From: Panopea generosa
Lineage: Eukaryota > Mollusca > Bivalvia > Adapedonta > Hiatellidae
Reading direction: 5' to 3'
Assembly (NCBI GenBank): GCA_029582155.1
Contig: CM055907.1
Location: forward strand, 34,035,983-34,099,982
DNA: 64,000 bases
This document shows, one piece after another, positions 1 to 12,500 of the stretch (the first letter of the stretch is position 1; every line of letters starts with the position of its first letter). The notes beneath the pieces are model-generated. The model had not been told where the DNA came from and did not search any database. It was given only the letters and a program-made list of their open reading frames with translations. The translations under genes and the position numbers were made by a program.

Positions 1-298
1 CTCAGTGTATATGTGGTATATGTAAGTGTGTGGTATTTACGTACTCAGTGTATATGTAGTATATGTAAGTGTGTGGTATTTACGTACTCAGTTATATGTA
101 TTATATGTAAGTGTGTGGTATTTACGTACTCAGTGTATATGTAGTATATGTAAGTGTGTGGTATTTACGTACTCAGTGTATATGTAGTATATGTAAGTGT
201 GTGGTATTTACGTACTCAGTGTATATGTGGTATATGTAAGTGTATGGTATTTACGTACTCATTGTATATGTAGTATATGTAAGTGTGTGGTATTTATG
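1..298. repeat. 43-bp tandem repeat, about 7 copies
   Basis: The unit contains GTGTGTGGTATTTACGTACT and recurs every 43 bp from the left edge until the sequence becomes unique near position 300. One copy carries a short deletion. The array probably continues left of the window. It lies downstream of the minus-strand exon ending at 789, so it may be intronic to that gene. Confidence 0.95.
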
Positions 299-788
299 TA
301 TTTTCTTTTCAAAGTGCTCCGGAGAGGTTACCCTTGTCATGTGTTTTAGGGTGATATCAGTGAGCACATCTGTAATAAAGTCACGTACCTGATGTGGCAG
401 TCAAGTTCGTTTAGCAGCATCCAATGTACTCAACATATATTTGTTACAAGGAGTTCAAATACTTTTTTTTGACACAAGTTCTAGGGTTTGCTAATGAGGT
501 TTGTATTTAGTAAATGGCAGGTAAAGCAGCTAGCAAGCTTTTAACGTGACTAGCACATGTTCTATATATCAATTTACATTTCATATGGGAGATATATAAG
601 TCCGAGTCTCCAAAATAGATGTAAACATGTAGCGAAATAAACATACACGAAAATGCCGCTGAATGTTGAGGTTTTTGTTGAAATTTTAACACATCATCCC
701 TTCTCCTGAACGTTTCTGCAGTCTCGATTTAAAAAATATTCAAAAATTATACATTACGAAGAAAGAAAAGATTATCTATAAAACATAC
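299..788. other. No gene seen; probable intron of the minus-strand CC-rich gene
   Basis: AT-rich unique sequence. A 61-codon minus frame at 507-692 has no family features, no signal peptide and no splice context, so I do not treat it as an exon. The transmembrane exon expected for the neighbouring gene is not visible here and probably lies left of position 1. Confidence 0.5.
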
Positions 789-994
789 CCATCAAAGCAA
801 CATCCCCGATTGTTTCCGCAACAGCTGTACGGAGGTCGACAATAATACGTTCTTGAAGTCGATGTTGTACACCGTTCAGCATCCGTTTGAGAAAGGTACG
901 AACAATCTACAGTGGACGCTGCCACCCCTATACCACTCACGAAGAACGTTAATACGAGAACCGCGGTGAGATTTCTTACACAATCCGCATACAT
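789..994 (-). CDS. First coding exon of a CC-rich, signal-peptide protein (STMC6/VOPP1-like), partial
   Basis: The minus-strand ATG at 994 opens a 68-codon frame. It begins with a hydrophobic signal peptide (residues about 9-26) and continues into a cysteine-rich domain with C31, C42 and C52, then RPPYSCC and GNNRGCC. The C..C..C-x5-CC-x5-CC spacing resembles the ectodomain of small single-pass proteins such as Shisa, CYYR1 and VOPP1/WBP1, which share six conserved cysteines and act as membrane adaptors. The exon ends in phase 2 at a good donor (GTATGT, plus-strand 781-788). The plus-strand gene at 3590 also has a phase-2 intron directly after its CC block, which supports common descent. The downstream transmembrane and tail exons are not in the window. 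Exon call is good; family assignment is inferred from spacing only. Confidence 0.68.
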
Positions 995-2029
995 GTTGGC
1001 AGTTGACAGTAAAACAAGATTAATTAAATCAAATATGCTATTTTATTTTTTATATATTTTTGTTGCGTTCTATTCTTCTAATGTCAAGTTATAATTGTGA
1101 TTATACCAGCCTTAAATTGCATTCATACATCCAGTGTTCAACAGTTCCCTTTCGTAACACTATTTAGAATGAATACTAATTAATAAACATTGCCCGCTTT
1201 TTTATAAACAGTTACAAAAACTATAAAATTGCTATTACACACTTCACCCATGTTATATGTATATTACATTCATATTACATTTAGATTGTCATAATCAATA
1301 AGATTTACAATGAATAGATTTATGTAAATATAACCAATCTATGTAATCAGAGCCTTTGCCTATACATCTGGATCTATGTTGTTGATGTGTACTATATTTT
1401 ATTTACTGTATAGATATATCATTACAAAGCCGAGCGCGCGACAAAAGAATTGTGGTTAAATTTGATTACTTTTATGGCTGGCTTATACCGGTTGTATCAA
1501 AGTTTCCATACACACTGCTACACATATATTATATTGAAACAGCATTGTGTTTTTCGTAATAAACAGAGATTAAGACAATCGTGCGTTGTCATCTCTCTCA
1601 ACCGGTGTCCAATAAGAAGATCTAAGGTAAGTTTATTTGCTATTTACATTTTCGCTTACATTCACCATTGATGAAGACGTAAAGAAGTTCTCACTAGTCA
1701 TTTTTCAGTCATAATCTAAACATAGTTAAACTGCAAAACTGAGAACTTCTGTATATGGCTTGTTTATGAACTATGGCCTTTTATACATATCAAGTAGTGA
1801 ACTATTCCTTACCGAACAGGCGTTTATTGAATACTGTACATGGGTTGACGGTTGTGTTGTTCCTTCCAATCATGGCGCTCTTTCAGTACTGCTGATGGAA
1901 TACTGCTTAAGCTTAAGCTGGTTCTAGGAGGTCGTTATGGGGTGTTACAAATGTTATCAGATTTTATTAGCTCTCACAACAAAATTCGTACGTGCTGCGT
2001 GGCGTCTGTACAGCCCATAAAGGATACCC
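995..2029. other. Intergenic, no gene seen
   Basis: AT-rich unique sequence between two divergently transcribed CC-rich genes, so promoters of both could lie here or nearer each start. Plus-strand frames at 912-1094, 1450-1671 and 1852-2076 lack homology-like features. I see no clear core-promoter motif. Confidence 0.5.
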
Positions 2030-3222
2030 TTTTTTATTCTATATTATTACATTTGTTATATATATTGGATAAATAGACAGACATAATCAGGACCCTTTTT
2101 ATCCTCTATCATTACATATGTTATATATTGGATAAATAGACATACATAATCAGGACCCTTTTTATCCTCTGTTATTACATATGTTATATATTGGATAAAC
2201 AGACAGACATAATCAGGACCCTTTTTATCCTCTATTATTACATATGTTATATATTGGATAAACAGACATACATAATCAGGACCCTTTTTATCCTCTATTA
2301 TTACATATGTTATATATTGGATAAATAGACAGACATAATCAGGACCCTTTTTATCCTATGTTATTACATATGTTATATATTGGATAAATAGACTGACATA
2401 ATCAGGACCCTTTTTATCCTATATTATTACATATGTTATATATTGGATAAATAGACTGACATAATCAGGACCCTTTTTATCCTATGTTATTACATATGTT
2501 ATATATTGGATAAATAGACTGACATAATCAGGACCCTTTTTATCCTATGTTATTACATATGTTATATATTGGATAAATAGACAGACATAATCAGGACCCT
2601 TTTTATCCTATGTTATTACATATGTTATATATTGGATAAATAGACAGACATAATCAGGACCCTTTTTATCCTATGTTATTACATATGTTATATATTGGAT
2701 AAATAGACTGACATAATCAGGACCCTTTTTATCCTATATTATTACATATGTTATATATTGGATAAATAGACTGACATAATCAGGACCCTTTTTATCCTAT
2801 GTTATTACATATGTTATATATTGGATAAATAGACTGACATAATCAGGACCCTTTTTATCCTATGTTATTACATATGTTATATATTGGATAAATAGACAGA
2901 CATAATCAGGACCCTTTTTATCCTATGTTATTACATATGTTATATATTGGATAAATAGACAGACATAATCAGGACCCTTTTTATCCTATGTTATTACATA
3001 TGTTATATATTGGATAAATAGACTGACATAATCAGGACCCTTTTTATCCTATGTTATTACATATGTTATATATTGGATAAATAGACAGACATAATCAGGA
3101 CCCTTTTTATCCTATGTTATTACATATGTTATATATTGGATAAATAGACTGACATAATCAGGACCCTTTTTATCCTATATTATTACATATGTTATATATT
3201 GGATAAATAGGCAGATATAATT
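2030..3222. repeat. 63-bp tandem repeat, about 19 copies, with a 5-monomer higher-order period
   Basis: Each monomer contains ATAATCAGGACCCTTTTTAT followed by TTATATATTGGATAAATAGA. Two diagnostic variable sites (ATGTT/ATATT and GACTGAC/GACAGAC) repeat as a block of five monomers. For example, the ATATT variant recurs at 2421 and 2736, exactly 315 bp (5 x 63) apart. Confidence 0.95.
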
Positions 3223-3577
3223 GGTGCATTAGTTTATAATTCATTTGTTATGCAAAGGGAAACTAGTCGTTGTTTCTCTTGTGAACTTATTAAATTTGGT
3301 TTCTAAATGCTTTAAGCAATTATTTTTAATTTTAAGCGAGGCAATAATACAGTGGATAAATATATATATATATACGTATAAACAAATTATTAGTAACGAA
3401 GAGTAAGTATGTATGTTATAAATAACAACATTATGAATGGATATAGGCCTACTTCGAAATAACTTTGCATGCTTAAAATTATTAAACGGTTTAACGAATA
3501 ATATTCTATGTTTATAAGTATTTTCAGTAACAAAAACAATAAGCATATAACATATATATTATTTGTCTTCGTTCCAG
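3223..3577. other. Upstream region of the five-exon CC-rich gene, possible 5' UTR intron
   Basis: AT-rich sequence with a short TA run at 3360-3374. A pyrimidine-rich stretch ending in TTCCAG at 3572-3577 lies 12 bp before the start codon and could be the acceptor of an intron in the 5' UTR. No distinct TATA box could be assigned. Confidence 0.35.
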
Positions 3578-3589
3578 TAACAAGAAACA

Positions 3590-6500
3590 ATGATGCTACA
3601 AATAAATATATTACTCCCTGGGTTAGTTTTGTTGACGTTTACAGCCACTGTGCAGTGCCGGGTGAGCGCCCAGGCCACATACATCCCAGCCTGCTATATA
3701 GACACCACAACGTGGGCGTATGTTGATACTTTTTACAACCTTTTTAATATATATGATTTTAGAAAAGCAGATTTTTTTACAACGGATATATCATTTTGTT
3801 TAATTCAAATATAATGTTACTTGGCTTGATGTTTTCATTACTACGTATGAGGGTTTATATATTGAATGCCCCTCGTATTTTCATAATTATCAATATCATA
3901 ACGTATCCTTTTGGTTTAGTTTATTATTTCCTTATTTATATTTGTTAACGATTCCGTTTAAGTATTAACGTTTACCGTGTTTTCACTGTCTTACCGTATT
4001 CAATTTCATTAATTAATTTCAATCACACCGTGCCAGCCCGTCCTTAAAGAAAACAAGGAATCACAGTTCATTCATGTTTCTGATTTTTACACGTGTAGGT
4101 TTGCTGGTGACACGACACTGTACAGATGTAACAACCCTTCCTACACGACGTGCAGAGTTGACACCAGCACCCACCTTTGTTGTGGGCCGGACCACTATTG
4201 TTGTGAAAACAATTACAGCTGCTGTTTAAAGTAAGATAACTTTTATGCAGAGGAATTTCTTTTTTCTGTTTCCTTTTGAGTTCAGTGCTCATTTTGGAAT
4301 AATGCCGCACTACCAGGGCCTTGTTTCCGAGGAAGGTTTACGTATTGTACGTAGCATAGACAGTCGATAATATTTCACGTACATCGGATATGCCTTTCAT
4401 TGCACACGGGGTTGATGGCTTTACATTATCCCATGGCGTACCGCCTTGTCCGAATAAGACACGATGAGAGTACGCCTTTAAATACCCGGAAGTAGAACCA
4501 CCGGAAGTGGAAGCCTCTGAATCTCGTATGCGAATGTAGCTCCTTTAACGTAGATGATTTTAACCTGTTTTCATAGCGAATCATTCATTGTATAATAATG
4601 TCTGTCAATGCCGCATACACAATGCCGCATACACAATCTGCTTATGTAAAATCAATACGTAAATGTCTGTCAGTGCCGCGGCGTGGTCTAGTGGTAGAGC
4701 GTCCGCCTTGCATGCGGAAGGTCGTGGGTTCAATCACCGGCCGGGTCAAACCAAAGACTTTAAAAAAGGTACTAGGAGTTTCTTCGCTTGTTGCTCAGCA
4801 TTTAGAGGAGAGTTCTAGGTCTGGTCGTGTTGGTCAATGCCGTATACATAATCTGCCTATGTAAAATCAATACGTAAGTGTCTTTCAATGCCGCATACGC
4901 AATCTGCCTATGTAAAATCAATACGTTAGTGTCTGTCAATGCCGCATACACAATCTGCCTATGTAAAATCGATACGTAAGCGTCTGTCAATGCCGAATAC
5001 GCAATCTGCCTATGTAACATCAATACGTAGGTGTCTTTCAATGCCGCATACGCAATCTGCCTATGTAAAATCAATACTGAGTGCCTGTCAATGCCGCATA
5101 GGCAAAATGCCTATGTAAATTCAATACATTAGTGTCTGTCAATGTCGCATATACAATCTTCCTAGTGTCTTTCAATACCGCATACACAATCTGCCTATGT
5201 AGAGTCAATACATAAGCGTCTGTCAATGCCACATACACAATCTGCCTATGTAAAATCAATACATAAGCGTCTGTCAATGCCGCATACACAATCTGCCTAT
5301 GTACAATCGATACGTAAGTGTCTGTCAATGCCGAATACGCAATCTGCCTATGTAAAATCAATACGTTAGTGTCTGTCAATGCCGCATACGCAATTTGCCT
5401 AAGTAAAATCAATACATAAGTGTTTGTCAATGCCGCATATGCAATCTGTCTATGTAAATTCAATACATAAGTGCCTGTCAATGCTGCATACGCAAAATAC
5501 CTATATAAAATCAATACATTGGTGTTTGTCAATGCTGCATATACAATCTGCCTAGAGTCTGTCAATGTCGCATACACAATCTGCCTATGTAAAATCAATA
5601 CATAAGTGTCTGTCAATGCCGCATACACAATCTGTCTATGTAAAAGCAATACGTAAGTTTCTGTCAATGTTGCATACACAATCTGCCAAGGTAAAAGCAA
5701 TACGCAAGTGCCTGTCAATGCCGCATACACAATCTGCGTATGTTAAAGCAATACGTAAGTGCCTGTCAATGCCGCAAACACAATCTGCCAATGGTGTCTG
5801 TCAATGCCGCACACACAATCTGCTAATGGTGTCTTTCAATGTCGCATACACAATCAGCCAATGTAAAAACAATACGTTAGTGTCAGCCAATGCAGCATAC
5901 ACAATCTGCCAATGGTGTCTGTCAATGCCGCATACACATTCTGCCAATGTAAAAACAATACGTTAGTGTCTGTCAATGCCGCATACACAATCAGCCAATG
6001 GTGTCTGTCAATGCCGCATACACAATCTGCCACTGGTGTCTGTCAATGCCGCATACACACTCTGCCAATGTAAAAACAATACGTTAGTGTCTGTCAATGC
6101 CGCATACACAATCAGCCTATGTAAAAACAATACGTTAGTGTCTGTCAATGCTGCATACACAATCAGCCAATGTAAAAACAATATGTTAGTGTCTGTCAAT
6201 GCCGCATACACAATCTGCCAATGGTGTCTGTCAATGCCGCATACACAATCTGCCAATGTAAAAGCAATACGTTAGTGTCTGTCAATGCAGCATACACAAT
6301 CTGCCAATGGTGTCAGTCAATGCCGCATACACAATCTGCCTATGTGCCACATACACAATCTGCCTATGTAAAATCAATACATAAGTGCCTGTCAATGCCG
6401 CATACACAATCTGCCTATTTAAAATCAATACATTAATTTTTTTAAATGCCGCATACACAATTTGCCTAGTGTCTGTCAATGCCGAATACACAATCTGACT

Positions 6501-9500
6501 AGTGTCTGTTAATGCAGCATACGCAATCTGCATATGTAAAATTAATAGATAAGTGTCTGTCAATGCTGTATACATAATCTGCCTATTGTCTGTCAATACC
6601 GCATACACAATCTGTCAAGTGTCTGTCAATGCCGCATACACACTCTGCCTATGTAAAATCAATACATAAGTGTCTGTCAATGCCACACACACAATCTGCC
6701 TATGTAAAATCAATACATAAGTGTCTGTCAATGCCGCATACACAATCTGCCTATGTAAAATTAATACACTAGTGCCTGTCAATGCCGCATACACAATCTG
6801 CCTATTTAAAATCAATACATAAGTTTTTGTAAATGCCGCATACACATTTTGCCTAGTGTCTGTCAATGCCGAATACACAATCTGACTAGTGTCTGTTAAT
6901 GCAGCATACGCAATCTGCATATGTAAAATTAAAAGATAAGTGTCTGTCAATGCTGCATACATAATCTGCCTATTGTCTGTCAATACCGCATACACAATCT
7001 GTCAAGTGTCTGTCAATGCCGCATACACACTCTGCCTATGTAAAATCAATACATAAGTGTCTGTCAATGCCGCACACACAATCTGCCTATGTAAAATCAA
7101 TACATAAGTGTCTGTCAATGCCGCATACACAATCTGCCTATGTAAAATTAATACACTAGTGTCTGTCAATGCCGCATACACAATCTGCCTATGTAAAATC
7201 AATACATAAGTGTCTGTCAATGCCGCACACACAATCTGCCTATGTAAAATCAATACATAAGTGTCTGTCAATGCCGCAGACACACTCTGCCTATGTAAAA
7301 TCAATACATAAGTGTCTGTCAATGCCGCACACACAATCTGCCTATGTAAAATCAATACATAAGTGTCTGTCAATGCCGCATACACAATCTGCCTATGTAA
7401 AATCAATACGTAAATGCCTGATAATGCCGCAGATACAATTTGATAACGCGTTTCAATATTTTGACGAAATACAAAAATGGCATGTCCATTATAGAAAACA
7501 TAATTAGCAATGCATTGTAAATCATATGTTCATCCAAATATCAAGATTTAGTTGTTTGAAGTCATATAAGCTTAACATTTCATTCGATAAAATGTTACCT
7601 GACCAATATCTTTAACATTTAAAGATTTCATATCAGGAACAGTGAATATTAGAAAAACAATATTACACTATTTACAAATAGACCAAAAGTTTATCTAGAT
7701 TTAGATTGTTTAAGCATCAAAGTACAATGCATAGCGGTGCTTTGAATAACTATGCCCTGACAGAGGGGAAACAGCTGCCTGTACGTGCTTAATAAGTATA
7801 TTGTATAGATTCCGGGGTATCCGAGATTAGGTTAATATAATAACAGCTAATTGCTGCTCTGTTCAACAGAAATAGTTCATTTGTATTTAATTTTTAAATT
7901 TTCCAGCGAGAGTTGGAACCGCTACGAAATAGCAGGAATTGCAACGGGAATAGCAGCATGGGTCGGCATTCTGATTGTATTCATGCTTTGTACATTGCCA
8001 AGACCTATCTTGTTTATAAAGAGAAAGATAAGTGAGTTTTATTTTCTTTATTACAATTCATACAAACCGGCAGGAGTTAATTAAAATGTTTGCTAAGTAG
8101 ACATGTGAAGATAGTATGCCTACTTATTCAACAATTCCTACAAACCTGCAGGAGTTAATTAAAATGTTTGCTAAGTAGACATGAGAAGATAGTATGCCTA
8201 CTTATTCCACAATTCCAAAGATGCAGAAATACCATACATGTATATTATACGTGATAATGAATAATGGTAGATCGAAGCAAATTTCCTAATACTTATTTCA
8301 TTGAATTTCCACCTCAAAATCTTGTTATCAGCTATCAAAACAAACAATATGAAAATATCAAAATATATATTATATAGTATTCCATAATATTGTGTTTACT
8401 CCTTCATTGTTTTTAAATACATAGAAGGTTTAGACTCGTTTTGAATTATGGTTAGTATATTAGCCATAAAGGTAGTGCATAGCTAAAGTTACCCTTTCTT
8501 ATTGCTAGATAAGTGGAGATCGTGGTCCAATGGTAAAGCATCGAACCCAGGATTGGATGGTCGTGGGTTCGACCCTTTTCATACGGCCACGCGTGGTGTC
8601 CTTGAGCACGACACCATTTCCGGATATGCTTAGTACTGGTTCTTATGACCCAGGAAGACTTCGAGCGTGATTTGTTTTATAAGTTGTAATAACTTGTTTC
8701 ACAATCGAAGTAAATTAAATAAGTTTAAACTATGTAAACTAGTTGCTAGATACACAGTTTAATGAAGGAGATACACTATTTGTTTTATAGTGGTGCATAT
8801 TAATGTTTGTTTAAAAGTGGTGTGTACTTCTTTTATTGTTATGGTGCATCCTTCTGTTTGTTTTAAAGTGGTGTATACTTCTGTTTGTTTTATAGTGGTG
8901 CATCCTTCTGTTTGTTTTAAAGTGGTGTATACTTCTGTTTGTTTTATAGTGGTGTATACTTCTGTTTGTTTTATAGTGGTGCATACTTCTGTTTGTTTTA
9001 AAGTGGTACATACTTCTGTTTGTTTTATAGTGGTGCATACTTCTGTTTGTTTTAAAGTGGTGCATACTTCTGTTTGTTTTATAGTGGTGTATACTTCTGT
9101 TTGTTTTATAGTGTATATTTACCCAACATTTATTTCCAGAGATGGAGAACTGGTTCATGAGTAAGGATATGACTAGTTGGTTTATATGTTCTGTTTTAAA
9201 TCAGTATTTTTTTTATCTTCTCAGAAGGACACTGTATCACCTAACGTACACGCATTTTGTAATGATTTAAGGTTCGGGTGAAGGTCGCTTATAAGGACAC
9301 TGTATCACCTAACGTACACGCATTTTGTAATAATTTAAGGTTCGGTTGATGGTCGCTTATAAGGACACTGTATCACCTAACGTACACGCAGTTTGTAATA
9401 ATTTAAGGTTCGGTTGATGGTCGCTTATAAGGATACTGTATCCCCTAACGTAAACGCATTTTGTAATGATATAAGGTTCGGGTGATGGTCGCTTATAAGG

Positions 9501-12500
9501 ACACTGTATCACCTAACGTACACGCATTTTGTAATGATTTAAGGTTCGGTTGATGGTCGCTTATAAGGACACTGTAACACCTAACGTACACGCATTTTGT
9601 AATGATTTAAGGTTCGGGTGATGGTCGCTTATAAGGACACTGTATCACCTAACGTACATGCATTTTGTAATGATTTAAGGTTCGGGTGATGGTCGCTTAT
9701 AAGGACACTGTATCACCTAACGTACACGCATTTTGTAATGATTTAAGGTTCGGGTGATGGTCGCTTATAAGGACACTGTATCACCTAACGTACACGTATT
9801 TTGTAATGATTTTAGGTTCGGGTGATGGTCGCTTATAAGGACACTGTATCACCTAACGTACACGCATTTTGTAATGATTTAAGGTTCGTGTGATGGTCGC
9901 CTATAAGGCTACTGTATCACCTAACGTACACGCATTTTGTAATGACTAAAGGTTCGGGTGATGGTCGCTTATAAGGACACTGTATCACCTAACGTACACG
10001 CATTTTGTAATAATTTAATGTTCGGGTGATGGTCCTTATAAGGATACTGTATCCCCTAACGTACACGCATTTTGTAATAATTTAAGGTTCGGGTGATGGT
10101 CGCTTATAAGAATACTGTATCACCTAACGTACACGCATTTTGTAATAATTTAAGGTTCGGGTAATGGTCCTTATAAGGACACTGTAGCACCTAACGTACA
10201 CGCATTTTGTAATGATTTAAGGTTCGGGTGATGGTTGCTTATAAGGACACTGTATCACCTAACGTACACGCATTTTGTAATAATTGAAGGTTCGGGTGAT
10301 GGTCGCTTATAAGGATATTGTATAACTTAACGTACACGCATTTTGTAATAATTTAAGGTTCGTGTGATGGTCGCCTATAAGGCTACTGTATCACCTAACG
10401 TACACGCATTTTGTAATAATTTAAGGTTCGGGTGATGGTTGCTTATACTGATACTGTATCGCCTAACGTACATGTATTTTGTAATAATTTATGGTTCGGG
10501 TAATGGTCGCTTATAAAGATACTGTTTAACCTAACGTACACACATTCTGTAATAATTTATGGTCCAGGTAATGGTCGCTTATAATGATACTGTATCACCT
10601 AACGTACACACATTTTGTAATAATTTTAGGTTCGGGTAATGGTCACATTGTATCACCTAACGTACACGCATTTTGTAATAATTTAAGGTTCGGGTAATGG
10701 TCGCTTTGTATCACCTAACGTTTACGCATTTTGTAATAATTTAAGGTTCGGGTAATGGTCGCATATAAAGATACAGTATTTAAGGTTCGGATAATGGTCG
10801 CTTATAAAGATACTGTATCACCTGACGTACACGCATTTCAAAATCATTTAAGGTTCGGATAATGGTCGCTTATAAGGATACTGTATTACTTAACGTACAC
10901 GCATTTTGCAATCATTTAAGTTTCGGGTAATGGTGCTTATAAGGAGAGGTATCACCTAACGTACACGCATTTTGTAATAATTTAAAGTTCGGGTGATGGT
11001 CGCTTATAAGGATACTGTATCACCTAACGTACAAGCATTTTGTAATACTTTAAGGTTCGGGTGATGGTCGCTTATAAGGATATTGTATCACCTAACGTAC
11101 ACGAACTTTGTAATAATTTAAGGTTCGGGTGACGGTCGTTTGTAAGGATACTGTATCACTTAACGTACACGCATTTGGTAATAATTCAAGGTTCGGGTAA
11201 TGGTCGCTTATAAGGATACTGTATCACCTAACATACACGCATTTTGTAATAATTTTAAGGTTCGGGTGATGGTCACTTATAAGGATACTGTATCACCTAA
11301 CGTACAAGCATTTTGTAATACTTTAAGGTTCGGGTGATGGTCGCTTATAAGGATACTGTATCACCTAACATACATGAATTTTGTAATAATTTAAGGTTCT
11401 GGTCACGGTCGCTTGTAAGGATACTGTATCACCTTACGTACACGCAGTTTGTAATAACTTAAGGTTCGGGTAATGGTCGCTTATAAGGATACTGTATCAC
11501 CTAACGTACACGCATTTTGTAATCATTTACGTTCAGGTAATGAGCGCTTTGTATCACCTAACGTACACGCATTTTGTAATAATTTAAGGTCCCGGTAATG
11601 GTTGCTTTGTATCACCTAACGTACACGCATTTTGTAATAACTTAAGGTTCGGGTAATGGTCGCTTATAAGGATACTGTATCACCTAACGTACACGCATTT
11701 TGTAATCATTTACGTTCAGGTAATGAGCGCTTTGTATCACCTAACGTACACTCATTTTGTAATAATTTAAGGTCCGGGTAATGGTTGCTTTGTATCACCT
11801 AACGTACACGCATTTTGTAATAATTTAAGGTTAAGGTCATGGTCGCTTATAAGGATACTGTATAACCTAACGTATACGCATTTTGTAATAATTTAAGTTT
11901 CGGGTCATGGTCGCTTATAAGGATACTGTATAACCTAACGTACACGCATTTTGTAATAATTTAAGGTTCGGGTAATGATTGTTAATAAGGATACTGTAAC
12001 ACTTAACGTTCACAGATTTTGTAATAATCGATGGTGTGGGTGATAGTTGCTTATAAGGATACTGTAGCACCTAACGTACACGCATTTAGTAATAATTTAA
12101 GTTTCGGGTAATGGTCGCTTATAAGGATACTGTATCACCTAACGTACACGCATTTTGTAATAGTTTATGGTTCGGGTAATGGTCTCTTATAAAGATACTG
12201 TTTCACCTAATGTACACTCATTTTTGTAATAATTTAAGGTTTTGGTAATGGTCTCTTATAAGGATACTGTATCACCTAACGTACACGCATTTTGTAATAA
12301 TTTATGATTCGGGTAATGGCCGCTTATTAGGATACTGTTTTACCAAACGTACACGCATTTTGTAATAATTTAAGGTTCGGCTAATGGTACTGATAAGGAT
12401 ACTGTATCACCTAACGTACACGCATTTTGTAATAATTTATGTATCGGGTAATGGCCGCTTATAAGGATACTGTTTTACCAAACGTACACGCTTTTTGTAA

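Noticed and set aside
3662..3668. Alternative donor GTGAGC after the signal peptide of the five-exon gene
   Set aside because: It would give a phase-0 junction that puts exon 2 out of frame. The GTATGT at 3718 fits and keeps an additional cysteine.
4802..7507. Many 70-219 codon frames with ILHRQIVYAALTDTYV-like peptide on the minus strand and MPHTQSAYVKSI-like on the plus strand
   Set aside because: By-products of a 51-bp (17-codon) tandem repeat, open on both strands.
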